This document shows positions 23,022 to 33,797 of a DNA stretch of 64,000 nt, piece by piece. Under the pieces are notes generated by a model. The model was not told where the DNA came from, made no database searches, and worked only from the letters and a program-made list of their open reading frames with translations. Within the stretch, counting starts at the first letter, position 1. Every line of letters begins with the position of its first letter. The DNA is from Cyathus striatus (lineage: Eukaryota > Basidiomycota > Agaricomycetes > Agaricales > Nidulariaceae), in assembly GCA_025738555.1 (NCBI GenBank), contig JAOVFP010000008.1, positions 4,030,001-4,094,000 of the forward strand, given 5' to 3'. The translations under genes and the position numbers were made by a program.

Positions 23022-24561
23022 ACTTTACAGTCCCCCACATGTTTACATGGACTCCATGTGGACTCCTTGTAAATTTTCAGGAGCCTATGTGGAGTGATGA
23101 GTTATTGACATTGAAAGATAGGCAGATTTTACATGGACTCCATGTGGACTCCACATGAAATCACTAAATTCCACATGGAGTCCACAGAGTTTAGGAGGAC
23201 TCCACATAAATTTTTCATATAACATCCTGGTACACTCCATATAAACTTCATGTGTAATAACTGTGACAACTGTAACACTATGTAACTTATAGTATCACAG
23301 TGTCATATTCATCACACCTGTCACATATTGTCATGGTGTCACAGTCACTATAGTTGCCACAGTATAGCAATTGTCACACTTATTACACAGTGTTGTCAAG
23401 TGTGACACTGTGCATGAAGTGTGACACTGTGTGTCAAGTGTGACACTGTGTGTCAAGTGTGACACTGTGTGTCAAGTGTGACACTGTGTGTCAAGTGTGA
23501 CACTGTGTGTCAAGTGTGACACTGTGTGTCAAGTGTGACACTGTGTGTCAAGTGTGACACTGTGTGTCAAGTGTGACACTGTGTGTCAAGTGTGACACTG
23601 TGTGTCAAGTGTGACACTGTGTGTCAAGTGTGACACTGTGTGTCAAGTGTGACACTGTGTGTCAAGTGTGACACTGTGTGTCAAGTGTGACACTGTGTGT
23701 CAAGTGTGACACTGTGTGTCAAGTGTGACACTGTGTGTCAAGTGTGACACTGTGTGTCAAGTGTGACACTGTGTGTCAAGTGTGACACTGTGTGTCAAGT
23801 GTGACACTGTGTGTCAAGTGTGACACTGTGTGTCAAGTGTGACACTGTGTGTCAAGTGTGACACTGTGTGTCAAGTGTGACACTGTGTGTCAAGTGTGAT
23901 ACTGTGTGTTGAGTGTGACACTGTGTGTCAAGTATGATACTGTGTGTTGAGTGTGACACTGTGTGTCAAGTGTGATACTGTGTGTTGAGTGTGACACTAT
24001 GTGTTGAGTGTGACATTATGCATCAAGTGTGACACCATGTATTGAGTGTGAGTGTGTTGAGTGTGACACTGGTGACACTGTGTGTCAAGCATGACACTGT
24101 GCATCAAGTGTGACAACTATAACACCATAACAACTGCAATAGTAACATTGTCACAAAGGTGGGACAATGACAGACAAAATTAAATGTGCTAAGATAACTG
24201 TGACAACTGTGACACTGTGTGACAAATGAGATAATTTATGAATATATTACACCTGTAATTAGCAGTAACAACTGTCACATAAATATAAACATAGCAAAAC
24301 AAAGCAATGTAACAGCTAATATCAATCCATACATGTAGTGTTATGTGAAATCTATATAATATCTACATAGACTCCACATAAATTCTACATGGAGGATAAT
24401 GTGGACTACATGTGGAATTTACATGAAGATAAGATGGACTCCACATGGAGTATATATGGAAATTATGGACTCAATGTAGACTTTATGTGGACTCCACTTA
24501 AAAAAAGAAGAGGTTATGTGGAGTCCACATAAACTGGTGGGGGAGTGTAAATTACTGAGAA
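23022..24561. mobile_element. fold-back type element containing a 19 bp satellite
   Basis: ACTTTACAGTCCCCCACATG at the left resembles the inverted right end AATTTACACTCCCCCACCAG. Both are followed inward by CATGTGGACTCC repeats. The centre is the GTGTGACAC satellite. Non-coding. Confidence 0.5.
23396..24110. repeat. 19 bp satellite (CAAGTGTGACACTGTGTGT)
   Basis: About 26 consecutive near-identical 19 bp units from roughly 23.41 to 23.90 kb, then diverged units to about 24.11 kb. There are no spacers of unique sequence, so it is not a CRISPR array. Homogeneity in the centre and decay at the edges is the usual pattern of unequal exchange. Confidence 0.95.
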
Positions 24562-25014
24562 AAAGAGTCATGCATGTTATATGGAATTGAACAGTTCATT
24601 GATTGATATCAAACAAAGCACAGTTTGGAAGTAAATCTGTAGATCATTAGATATTAAGAAATTCTATTAACATGACATTGAAATATTCAACATGTAATAA
24701 TAATATAGTAAGTAAAATTTAGCTGCAGTATAAGTGCATATTTATTTTCTTTGTGCTGCACAAATGTGAAAAGAGAATGTTGACCAGAACTGTGAGCCAT
24801 TGTAGAATATTACATAACTAACTTGTTTCACCTGAGAAGTTCGTGTTTCTGGTTTGCTTTCAAGTCTTTCAAGTCACAAGATATTTCTCTTTGTTCCTCT
24901 GTAGATATCGAACTAGTTCAAGTTATAATGTTCTTTGTGACTACTTATTCTACATGACAGATCACACTACTGTTCAACACTCAATCATTACATGACAGCT
25001 AATACCCCACCATG

Positions 25015-25301
25015 TGTTAGATATTCAGGGTTGCACAGCTTCTTTGACAGCTGTCACTTGTCATCTGTCATACTTGACAGATCTGTGATTGACAGATTGA
25101 CAGCTGTCTGTTACCTTAGTTACATGGACCTTGGTTGGACTTTGGTAGACACCTTCAGTATATAAACACTCTGTAACTTGGTAGTTGACAATAAGTTTCC
25201 TCCCCATCTGTATCTGTGTCTGTGTCAGTGTTTGAATCTTTGCCCCTTCATCATCATCTATTCTCTCATATTACCCCTCTTTATTCTTGTTACTTCTGAC
25301 A
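25015..25301 (+). mobile_element. solo LTR, Copia family B
   Basis: TGTTAGATATTCAGGG...TACTTCTGACA, 287 bp, flanked by CCATG on both sides (25010-25014 and 25302-25306). Confidence 0.88.
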
Positions 25302-25463
25302 CCATGTTTGCACTACATCACTGAAGTGTGATAGGCTGCCAATGAGTTTGAAATGACATGGAGCACTGGTGAGCATAGTGCATGTCACTTACAAATAGCA
25401 CACCATATCCAATCATTGCTCATCGATGATCTGACAGTCTCTGCTCTAATTGCAACCACCATC

Positions 25464-25804
25464 TGTGAGATGTGCAACCAGGACAGTGACCTGCAGAACT
25501 GAGAGAGACAATAGAGTCTGAAGTCCAATGTACAGTGAGCAAGTGTTAGATTGAAGTAGTATGTGTACAGCTTACCTGAAGTCCAATGTACAGTGAGCAA
25601 GTGGGGATTGCCACTGTAGGACCTCAGGATTATATACTACTAGCTTATCTACCAAAGTCCGAGGGTCTAAGGGTCTAAGGGTCCAAGGGTCCAACCAAGG
25701 TCTAAGGGTCCAACCAAGGTCCCAACCCAGGTCCAGTACCTAAGTTTACCTAAGTCTACCTAAGGTTCATTAGTCATCAGAGAAGTGTCAGATCACTTCT
25801 AACA
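25464..25804 (-). repeat. 3' LTR of Copia family A element
   Basis: 341 bp with terminal TGTT/AACA inverted ends. Includes tandem GGTCCAAGG/GGTCTAAGG words and a duplicated GAAGTCCAATGTACAGTGAG motif. Confidence 0.92.
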
Positions 25805-25900
25805 CCCCCCCATGATCTGAACAGTCTCTAAGTATGTAGTTAAGTAAAGGAAGTAAAGGAAGTAAAGTAAAAGAAAGTGTAAGAAAGTAAATGAATGAAT

Positions 25901-28900
25901 CTAAGGTAAAAGTCCCATGTTCTCTCTACAGAATTCAACCTTTGGAATGGTAAGTGGCTTGGTGAGAATGTCGGCTATTTGCTTTTCAGTTGGAACATGA
26001 TGCAAGCTGATAGAACCTTTTTCAACAGTTTCTCTAAGCCAGAAATAACAAAGATCAAGTTGCTTCATGCGCCCATGGTGTTCTGGATTCTTGGTCACAG
26101 AGATGGCAGACTGGCTGTCAATGTGAAGAGGACTAGAAGTGGGAATGGGGAAGCCAAATTCCTTCATGATATTCTGCATCCAAAGTATCTCTTTGCCAGC
26201 TTCAACAGCAGCAATGTACTCTGCTTCAGTTGTGGATAAAGTTACTATAGTCTGTAACTTGCTAGACCAGCCAATGGCACCTCCACCAATCAGAGTTACA
26301 TAACCACCAGTAGAATGACCTGTGTCTTTGCAATCACCATGGGAAGCATCACAATATGTGAGGAAGAGTTCATCTCCTTTGGCAGCACTGTAGGTCAACT
26401 TGTAGTCAAGAGTTCCCTTCAAGTATCTGAAGAGATGTTTGACAGCTAACCAGTGTTGCATGCCAGGGTTGGAGTTGAATCGACCTAAGTACCCAACAGC
26501 AAAAGCAATGTCTGGTCTTGTAGTGATAGCAAGATATTGTAGAGATCCTACAGCACTTAGATAAGGGATGGAGGCCATCTCAGAACGTTCCTCAGCTGTC
26601 TGAGGACCCATAGATTTGGTCAGGATGAGACCATGATTCATAGGAGTTCCACAAGGTTTGCAATCACTCATGCCATATCTCTCAAGCATATCCAGCGCAT
26701 ACTGGCGCTGTGAGAGAGTAATAGAGCGATTGGGACGATCCCTGTCTATCTTAACACCCAGAAGGAAAGAAGTAGGGCCCAAATCTCGAAGTTTGAAGTG
26801 GGCAGAAAGCTGCTTGACTGTATCATCAGCAGCAGAAGGAGAAGTTGATGCAATGGTAATGTCATCAATGTAAACAGGCATGATGATCTTAGTATCACCC
26901 TTTGTGTAAATATAGACAGAGTGGTCTGAATGAGTTCTGGTGAAGCCCATAGTGGTTAGAACATCCTGAAGCTTCTTTCTCCATTGTCTAGCAGCTTGCT
27001 TAAGTCCATAAAGTGATTTCTTAAGTCTGCATACATGATTGGGACCACCTTGATGGAATCCTTCTGGTTGGAGCATGTATATCTCCTCCTCCAATTCACC
27101 ATATGTAAAGGCAGATGAGATGTCAACAGATCGCATAGTCATGTCTTTGATAGCAGACAGAGCAGCTACAAGCCTGAGAGAGGCAGGACGAAATGTTGGT
27201 GCAAATATCTCTGTGTAATCATATCCAGGACGTTGTGAGTACCCCTTTGCAACAACTCTAGACTTGTATCGCTCAACAGCACCAGTAGGAGTTGGCTTGA
27301 TCTTGAATACCCATCTAGAGCCTATAGCCTTCTTTCCTGGAGGCAACTCCACAATATCCCAAGTTCCATTTCGCATCAATGACATTATTTCATCATTGCA
27401 AGCTTCCTGCCATGGTTGTGCATCAGGGGCTTTCATGGCAAGCTTGTAGTTCTTGGGATCAACTCCTGTTGATGCAGCTCCAGCAAATTGAACCTCCAGA
27501 TACCCCCCCAGATCATCTTCACTGCTATTATCATCTAATGCATCAGGCTCCTGAATATCCTCATCTGGGTCATCAGGTAGAGGAGCAGGTGATGATGGTA
27601 CTCTTACTTTCCACCACTCACCAGGAGGCCTTACATCCCTTCTGGGACGCCTCTGAGCCAGTGGAGGAGTAGCAGGCAGAGCAGGAGGAGCAGGAGGTGG
27701 TGGTGAAGGGGTGGGAGTTGAGGTTGGTGTGGCAGTAGGAGATGATATTGGAGTTGTAGGTGGACTAGTTGGAGAGCTAGAATGATTTGGAGGTGATATG
27801 GAAACATCAGGAAAGGGAATGGATGAGTCTGTAGATTCATAGACAGCAGGCTCTGGAGATGAAATAATGTAAGGTGGAATTGGAGATGTTGGCTTGGATA
27901 GACCAGGAAAGAGCCTTTCATCAAATTCAGCTCTCTCTGAGATAACAGTCTTCTTGGTGGTTGGATTGTAGAATTTCCAAGCCTTGTACCCAGCTGGGTA
28001 ACCAATGAAGACACATTTCTGCATATGTGGCTGAAGGGACTTTCTCTGCTCTTTGTGCACAAAGACATAAGCAGTACACCCCCAAACTCGCAGATTGCTA
28101 AGATTAGGTTTCTGGCCATGCCATGCCTCATAGGGTGTCTTGTCAGGCAGAGAAGAAGTGGGAAGACGATTCCACACATAAACCATAGAAGATAGGCATT
28201 CACCCCAAAATGTTGGAGGGAGATGAGACTCATTGAGCATAGCTGTAACATCATCAGCCATAGTGCGATTTGCACGCTCTGCAACTCCATTTTGCTGAGG
28301 CCTGGCAGGAGCAGTATGTCTCCTTACAATTCCACATCTATCTGTGAACTTGATGAATGCATTAGACATGTATTCACCTCCCTTGTCATCCTGTAAAGCT
28401 TTAATCTTTCTCCCAAGTTGGTTCTCAACCAATGACTTGTAACTCCTGAAAGCATCAAATGCACCACTCTTCTTCTTCAAGAAGGCAACACAACGATATC
28501 TGGTGTAATCATCAATGAATGTGATCCAGTATCTATAGCCAGATGGAGTCTGAGTAGGCAAAGGGCCATGGAGGTCAGAATGAATGAGCTCTAAGGGGGC
28601 AGAAGTGCGAGATTCAGATGAAGGGAATGGATTAGAATGCATCTTGCCAGCTAAGCAAGGTTCACAAATAGGGTCAGGCTTCTCCTTGGACTTGATGACA
28701 ATCCCTGTAGCCATATCTTCAGATATAAGTTTCTGAATGTCTGCATAATTATGGTGTGCAAGACGACGATGCCATAGCTGTAAATCCATGGGGCAAGTTG
28801 AAGAAATGTTGGCTACTTCAGAAACAGCAGAAAGGGCTTCTGTCTCTCCATCCAAGTATGCATTATTGTTGGCAGTGATGGAAGCAGAGAATATAAGACT

Positions 28901-29797
28901 TCCATTCTTGCTGAAATCAACATACTGTGATCCAGCAGTCATAATGATGCCCTTGCAACAAGTTAAGTAGAGACAGGAGAGTAAATTGTTTCTGAGCTGG
29001 GGTACATGCAGGACTCTGGTGAATTCTATAGATCTGGATACCTTTCCTCTAATCACTGGGTGGAAGACCACAGTGCCCACTCCTTGGGAATAAATGATTT
29101 TCCCATCAGCTAACTTGATTGGAACCTTCTTGGGTGCATAATTGCGAACCCAATGGCGATGGGGTGTCATATGACAAGATGCCCCTGTATCTGTGTTCCA
29201 ATCAAAGTCTGCATCAAGTTGGAGTGGGTAGGAAGGATCTGAGGGATCCAGAGAATGAGTACTTGCATTTCCAGCAAATTCAGTAGCATCTCCATTGAAT
29301 TCTGAATCAAATTTGACATCAGCAGAGGCAGTAGTAACTTCTGAAGTGGGGGATTGTGCTCTGGAAGCAGTGGAAGAGAGAGAAGGCTGTGGAGAACCAG
29401 TGGAAGATGGCAGACTAGATGAAGATATGCCAGGAGAGGTTCTTTTAAATGAAGTGGAACCTGGAATGGGAGACCTAGTGGTAGCCTGCTTATGAGCCTG
29501 TGATCTTGCTCTTTTGAATCTGTAGCAGTTGGATAGAGAGTGACCTACTCGAGTGCAGAATTCACAAGTAATAGGCATGGTGTCACCAATGTCTGGTTGT
29601 GAGGAGAAGAAGCAGGTGGTTGATCTAGGATAACTAGAAAGACCAAAGGAATGTGGTTGGGAAGTGCACTGTTGGTAAAATCCCAGACAGCACACTGAAG
29701 GAGTGTGGATGGGTGGGAAGAAGGAAGGTGATAAGTTGTAGTGGATATCCCAGAACAACAGTAGTCCAAAGATGCAAAGTAGAGGTTGATCTGACAA
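25901..29797 (-). CDS. Copia pol polyprotein (zinc knuckle-PR-IN-RT-RNase H)
   Basis: Uninterrupted 1298-codon frame. Approximate residues: nucleocapsid knuckle CEFCTRVGHSLSNC (78-91, just after MPIT at 74, the likelier start); protease DTGA (203-206); pre-integrase zinc HLAH/CEPC-type finger (HRRLAHHN...CEPCLAG); integrase core with HSDLHG (about 406), DDKGGEY and NGVAERANRTM; reverse transcriptase with YIDDIT (about 974); RNase H with YCDASHGD (about 1146) and STTEAEYIA (about 1186). The enzymes would copy RNA to DNA and integrate it. The capsid (UBN2-type gag) domain found in other copies here (50.6-51.1, 52.4-53.0 and 61.2-61.4 kb) is absent, so packaging would need gag supplied in trans. 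Confidence 0.93.
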   Translation of the reverse strand: MSDQPLLCIFGLLLFWDIHYNLSPSFFPPIHTPSVCCLGFYQQCTSQPHSFGLSSYPRSTTCFFSSQPDIGDTMPITCEFCTRVGHSLSNCYRFKRARSQAHKQATTRSPIPGSTSFKRTSPGISSSSLPSSTGSPQPSLSSTASRAQSPTSEVTTASADVKFDSEFNGDATEFAGNASTHSLDPSDPSYPLQLDADFDWNTDTGASCHMTPHRHWVRNYAPKKVPIKLADGKIIYSQGVGTVVFHPVIRGKVSRSIEFTRVLHVPQLRNNLLSCLYLTCCKGIIMTAGSQYVDFSKNGSLIFSASITANNNAYLDGETEALSAVSEVANISSTCPMDLQLWHRRLAHHNYADIQKLISEDMATGIVIKSKEKPDPICEPCLAGKMHSNPFPSSESRTSAPLELIHSDLHGPLPTQTPSGYRYWITFIDDYTRYRCVAFLKKKSGAFDAFRSYKSLVENQLGRKIKALQDDKGGEYMSNAFIKFTDRCGIVRRHTAPARPQQNGVAERANRTMADDVTAMLNESHLPPTFWGECLSSMVYVWNRLPTSSLPDKTPYEAWHGQKPNLSNLRVWGCTAYVFVHKEQRKSLQPHMQKCVFIGYPAGYKAWKFYNPTTKKTVISERAEFDERLFPGLSKPTSPIPPYIISSPEPAVYESTDSSIPFPDVSISPPNHSSSPTSPPTTPISSPTATPTSTPTPSPPPPAPPALPATPPLAQRRPRRDVRPPGEWWKVRVPSSPAPLPDDPDEDIQEPDALDDNSSEDDLGGYLEVQFAGAASTGVDPKNYKLAMKAPDAQPWQEACNDEIMSLMRNGTWDIVELPPGKKAIGSRWVFKIKPTPTGAVERYKSRVVAKGYSQRPGYDYTEIFAPTFRPASLRLVAALSAIKDMTMRSVDISSAFTYGELEEEIYMLQPEGFHQGGPNHVCRLKKSLYGLKQAARQWRKKLQDVLTTMGFTRTHSDHSVYIYTKGDTKIIMPVYIDDITIASTSPSAADDTVKQLSAHFKLRDLGPTSFLLGVKIDRDRPNRSITLSQRQYALDMLERYGMSDCKPCGTPMNHGLILTKSMGPQTAEERSEMASIPYLSAVGSLQYLAITTRPDIAFAVGYLGRFNSNPGMQHWLAVKHLFRYLKGTLDYKLTYSAAKGDELFLTYCDASHGDCKDTGHSTGGYVTLIGGGAIGWSSKLQTIVTLSTTEAEYIAAVEAGKEILWMQNIMKEFGFPIPTSSPLHIDSQSAISVTKNPEHHGRMKQLDLCYFWLRETVEKGSISLHHVPTEKQIADILTKPLTIPKVEFCRENMGLLP

Positions 29798-29814
29798 GCA
29801 AGCAAGCAGTTAAA

Positions 29815-29831
29815 GCTCGGGGCCCATAACC
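29815..29831 (-). other. primer-binding site (half-tRNA-iMet)
   Basis: GGTTATGGGCCCCGAGC on the minus strand directly follows the 5' LTR. It is complementary to the anticodon stem-loop of initiator tRNA-Met (the CCCAUAACC region), not to a tRNA 3' end. Priming by a cleaved iMet half-molecule is established for Drosophila copia and Ty5. The same site occurs at about 43.93, 62.38 and 62.84 kb. Confidence 0.75.
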
Positions 29832-30172
29832 TGTGAGATGTGCAACCAGGACAGTGACCTGCAGGACTGAGAGAGACAATAGAGTCTGAAGTCCAATGTA
29901 CAGTGAGCAAGTGGTAGATTGAAGTAGTATGTGTACAGCTTACCTGAAGTCCAATGTACAGTGAGCAAGTGGGGATTGCCACTGTAGGACCTCAGGATTA
30001 TATACTACTAGCTTATCTACCAAAGTCCGAGGGTCTAAGGGTCCAAGGGTCCAAGGGTCCAACCAAGGTCTAAGGGTCCAACCAAGGTCCCAACCCAGGT
30101 CCAGTACCTAAGTTTACCTAAGTCTACCTAAGGTTCATTAGTCACCAGAGAAGTGTCAGATCACTTCTAACA
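29832..30172 (-). repeat. 5' LTR of Copia family A element
   Basis: 341 bp, nearly identical to 25464-25804. Confidence 0.92.
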
Positions 30173-30682
30173 CCTGCTACCAAGAAGCCAGCAGTAGAAG
30201 AAACCAATGATACTGTACAATCTGGTAGAGGTGGAAAAAGTGTGTGGGGTAGGAAACAGAATAGGAAGCAAGCAGTACAGGGAAGGTTCATTGTCTGTTC
30301 ATGTACTCCCCAGCTCTCACTGTCTCACTGTTTTCAACATTTAGGATAACATCTGCCAACAAAAATGAGATGGATGAAGCTGCTAAGGCTACAGCTGAGA
30401 AACAGATTGCAGGGTGAGTAACACTCTTTATTCTTTGTTATGTGATATCATTGACACCATTACTTACAATTTTACAGTGCCATGAAGTACTTGAAAGATC
30501 CACATGTGTCTGTTGCTCCACCCAAGGCCCTAAACCTAAGGCTACTGAGTCCACAGCTAAGCCAAAAGTTCCCACTCCAGCTGAGAGTCCTGCTTCAACC
30601 TGAACACCTTCTGAAATTGATGATAATATCAACACAATTGAAGAAGGAGATGACAGTAAAGTGGTAACTGAGGAGGAAGGTC

Positions 30683-30921
30683 TGTTGCATGATGATGTAT
30701 TAGTCATGTGACAGGTAGAGTCCCTGAGTATTCCATACATGCCTACCCAGTAATACACAGAGGCTCTTGGCAGGAATAACACACTTGGTCCTTGGGTATA
30801 TATAATACAACCCAACTTTCACTTGAACAAGACCATATAGCTCAGTTGGTTAGAGCACTCTGAAACTATCAGATAGGTCCCAGGTTCAAACCCTGGTGTG
30901 GTCACTTTGCTACATCTAATA
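30683..30921 (+). mobile_element. solo LTR of the tRNA-bearing TRIM family (C)
   Basis: 239 bp, TGTTGCATGATG...TACATCTAATA, flanked by AGGTC (30678-30682 and 30922-30926). Same length and structure as the LTRs of the complete element at 62144-62729. Confidence 0.9.
30831..30904 (+). tRNA. tRNA-like sequence inside family C LTR
   Basis: 74 nt cloverleaf: acceptor GACCATA/TGTGGTC (7 pairs), D-arm GCTC/GAGC, T-arm CCAGG/CCTGG with TTCAAAC loop, discriminator A. A box TAGCTCAGTTGG and B box GGTTCAAACCC are present. The anticodon loop reads AAACTAT, lacking the universal U33, with one stem mismatch, so it is tRNA-like and probably not a decoding tRNA. Repeated identically in other family C LTRs. 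Confidence 0.6.
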
Positions 30922-30957
30922 AGGTCCTAGCACAGAGGATGATAAAGTTGAAGAGGA

Positions 30958-31273
30958 TGTCAGAAGTAACAAGAATAAAGGAGGGTGGTTAAGAGAATAG
31001 AGAGTAATAAAGGAGCAAGGAAGGTGATGAGAGAGCAAATAACTCAGACACAAACACTGACACTGACACAAGATGGGGAGGAAACTTGTTAACTACTACC
31101 AAGTTACAGAGTGTATATATATAGAGGCTGTCTACCAAAGTCCCAACCAAGGTCCATGTAACTAAGGTAACTGACAGCTGTCAATCACATATCTGTCAAT
31201 CACAGAACTGTCAAGTATGACAGGTGACAAGTGACAGCTGTCAAAGAAGCTATGCAACCCTGAATATCTAACA
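30958..31273 (-). mobile_element. solo LTR, Copia family B
   Basis: 316 bp, TSD GAGGA (30953-30957 and 31274-31278), inserted into gene 1 copy II. Confidence 0.9.
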
Positions 31274-33006
31274 GAGGAGGAGAGTGGGAAGAGCAGTGAA
31301 GCAGATGAAGGAAGTGGGGAGTATGTTGACAGTGGTTTGGAGAGTGGAAGAGATGAGAGTGAAAGAGGAGAGAGTGAGGAAGGTGAGGAAGGTGAGGAAG
31401 GTGTAGAACAGGAAGGGGAAGGGGAAATTGAAATAGAGGAAGGGGCAGTTTCTATTAAACAGAAAGGAAAAGGGAAGGGAAGGGAAAATAAAGGGGGTAA
31501 CAAGGATGAATATGAAAATATAGTTATCAGCAATCCCACCACCCCAACAAAGAAAAGTGGTATGCAATAATTATTTTTTAAAATTAAAGTTTATTCATTG
31601 TTTTCAGATATTGTTATGAGAAGCCCAAGTCCATTATGGTCTAAAGAGATATTGCAAGGTTCATCTAAAGTTTCAGATATATTCTAATTATTTTGGTTGA
31701 ATAATTTCTTATAAATTAGTAGGAGGTATACTGTGTGGAAATGCAATTGGAAATGTTGACAACTGGGCAGATATAGCTGATCCTACTACTCCCTCTCACT
31801 CACCAGTTAGTGGAACTGTACAACTGTACATGACCCAGGATGAGCCAGACTTCAATCCTACTGATCAATCTGGGATACCTCCAAAAACTATTTCAGTCCC
31901 ATTTTTATATGAAATTGGTAATGTTTTGAAGGCAGTGGCAACACATATGTCACCTGTCAAAAGTGAGTTCTCATAAATTTATTGGTTAAAAATATGTTTA
32001 TTAATGTAAGTTATAGACCAAAACCAACAAATGTACATATATGATACTGCCAGTAAGGAATGGAATATTTTGGGGTGCTATTCAGTAGTCGATAAACAAG
32101 GTGAAGTGTACTGGAGTAGCAGGGATAATAAAAATATAGTTTATTTAGCTGTAATATTTCTTCTAGTTATTGCATAAAATGTGTACTAACTTTCTTTTAG
32201 GCTAATCCAGTTTCCTCTTATCAGGGAAATTCTACCAGTGTTCCAAGTGCTCCAGCCACAGAGGTTGATAACAAGAGCTCTTCTGAGGAGTTTAATTACT
32301 TCACAGAGGACTTCATAACTTACTGTGAAGTAAACACTGATTTAATTGGTGTTGAAAAATAGGATATTCATTTTGCTTGGAGGTTCCATAAGGAGATTGA
32401 AAGAGTTCATACTTTCATTCAAAATATAAAAGCTGATGAAAATCCTTGGCCACAAAGTTTGTTATATTTTATTAATGATTTATGTTTTACTAATGAAAAT
32501 AAAAGGTGTTGGAAAGCCAAATAAGAAGCAAATAGTTTCATTTTTCACAGGTGGAAAGCATGGACACACATCTTACTACAATTGAACACATATTATGGGG
32601 TGTGTATCTGAGTATCCTGAAATAACTCAGTGGCTTGAAAATCTGGATCTTACTGATGTGGATACAAGAGAGCTTTGGGGACTTCAGAAGATATCTGGTT
32701 TTACTCACACAGATTTGGAACAATGGGTTAAGCACCAGTCTGGAGTTCAGAAAAATAAGAAGAGCAGTAGTAGCAGAGGTGGTAGTAGCAAGAGTGGTAA
32801 CAGTAAAGGTAGTGGTAGCAGGAGTGGTAGTTGTAAAGGTGGTAGTAACAAGAGCACCACCAATAAGTAAGTGATTTAACAATTTTTTTGTTTTTTGACT
32901 TTGGTCTTTCCATAACTGTACTTTTAGTTTTTCTTTTTTTTGTCTTCTATGTCTGCTATATGACCCTCTTCTTCAACAGTCTCCTCTATTTTGGAAAATT
33001 CTCTCT

Positions 33007-33602
33007 ATGCTGCTGTGCTTGACACTGGACTACAAATATATCTATCTGTGGACTTCACTTTATAAGTCTGGATTCTCCAATCTGAGAGGTATTGCTATAT
33101 TATGCCTGCTATCTTTTCTACCTATGGCAGCTGCAAGTCCAAATGAACAGTCTTTTCCTAAAATCTATTTCAAAACCTTTTCCAACTTTATAGAATGCAA
33201 CTTTAGCTCAAATATATCACTTTCAACTGTTCTTATGCTGTTATTCACAATGACAAGCAATACAGAGTTACTGAATTTACACCAAAGACAACAGCATCCT
33301 GAAAATGAATTTGAAAGAAAAAGTTTAATCTCTGCTTGGATACAATCTTTAAGCTATGCAGTTATACATGAGCTTGGTGACAAATCAAAGCATCTTTTCA
33401 AAGACAGTGAAATAACACCTGGTTTCTGGAATGTTAATAATAAAAATGCAGTTGCTTTGAACTTTGGAAAGAAGCTAAAGAAATTTAGTAAAATTCTGAA
33501 ACTAACATCATATGATGATCATGGAAGACTTGTTAAATATCTTAAACCTGTTTCTCTCAATAAAATACAGCCTATAAAAATGATATGTCCAGCTTCTGTC
33601 AG
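33007..33602 (+). pseudogene. two-gene module, gene 2 (CxC5-type), copy II, truncated
   Basis: Reads GIAILCLLSFLPMAAASPNE, then KIYFKTFSNFIECNF...STVLMLLFTMTSNTELLNLH, colinear with the N-terminus of the gene at 53.9-56.3 kb (IKFSDFSEFITSNF, VVLKLLFTLINNTDLLNLH). It is cut by an LTR just after MICPASVSV, that is, at the first cysteines of the CxC5 cluster. The segment before the conserved domain is hydrophobic and ends in AAAS, like a signal peptide. Confidence 0.7.
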
Positions 33603-33797
33603 TGTGAGATGTACAACCAGGGCAGTGACCTGCAGGACTGAAAGAGACACAATAGGGTCTGAAGTCCAATGTACAGTGAGCAAGTGTTAGATTGAAGTAG
33701 TATGTGTACAGCTTACCTGAAGTCCAATGTACAGTGAGCAAGTGGGGATTGCCACTGTAGGACCTCAGGATTATATACTACTAGCTTATCTACCAAA
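33603..33797 (-). mobile_element. truncated LTR, Copia family A
   Basis: Begins TGTGAGATGTACAACC and matches family A to CTTATCTACCAAA, then stops. It truncates gene 2 copy II. Confidence 0.85.

Larger units (their letters stand above)
25464..30172 (-). mobile_element. Ty1/Copia retrotransposon, family A, lacking capsid
   Basis: Two 341 bp LTRs (3' LTR 25464-25804, 5' LTR 29832-30172; TGTTAGAAGTG...CATCTCACA on the coding strand) differ at only about four positions. A G-run (CCCCCC on the plus strand at about 25805) is the polypurine tract. The primer-binding site abuts the 5' LTR. One long pol frame fills the interior, but the gag capsid domain is missing. The bases flanking the LTRs (CCATC and CCTGC) do not match, so this copy may be a recombinant. 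On its right it abuts gene 1 copy II. Confidence 0.92.
30173..32870 (+). pseudogene. two-gene module, gene 1, copy II (LTR-disrupted)
   Basis: Exon-like segments match the minus-strand gene at 56.8-59.0 kb and the fragment at 46.8 kb. PATKKPAVEE at the start; RITSANKNEMDEAAKATAEK; AMKYLKDPHVSVAPP (compare SNISVAPP); an acidic stretch (31280-31560); GNAIGNVDNWADIADPTTPS; QMYIYDTASKEWNILG; and EITQWLENLDLTDVDTRELW followed by a Ser/Gly/Lys-rich tail ending at 32870. The 5' end is cut by the Copia A element. Two LTRs sit in coding sequence (30683-30921 and 30958-31273), each with its own 5 bp TSD. Function unknown. Confidence 0.7.

Noticed and set aside
23396..23925. Possible CRISPR array
   Set aside because: Units are directly adjacent with no unique spacers, and the context is a eukaryotic transposon.
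30831..30904. Functional host tRNA gene
   Set aside because: The anticodon loop lacks U33, the anticodon stem has a mismatch, and the sequence occurs only inside mobile LTRs.
31162..31567. Minus-strand Ser/Pro-rich ORFs
   Set aside because: Antisense of the acidic Glu/Gly-rich stretch of gene 1 copy II.
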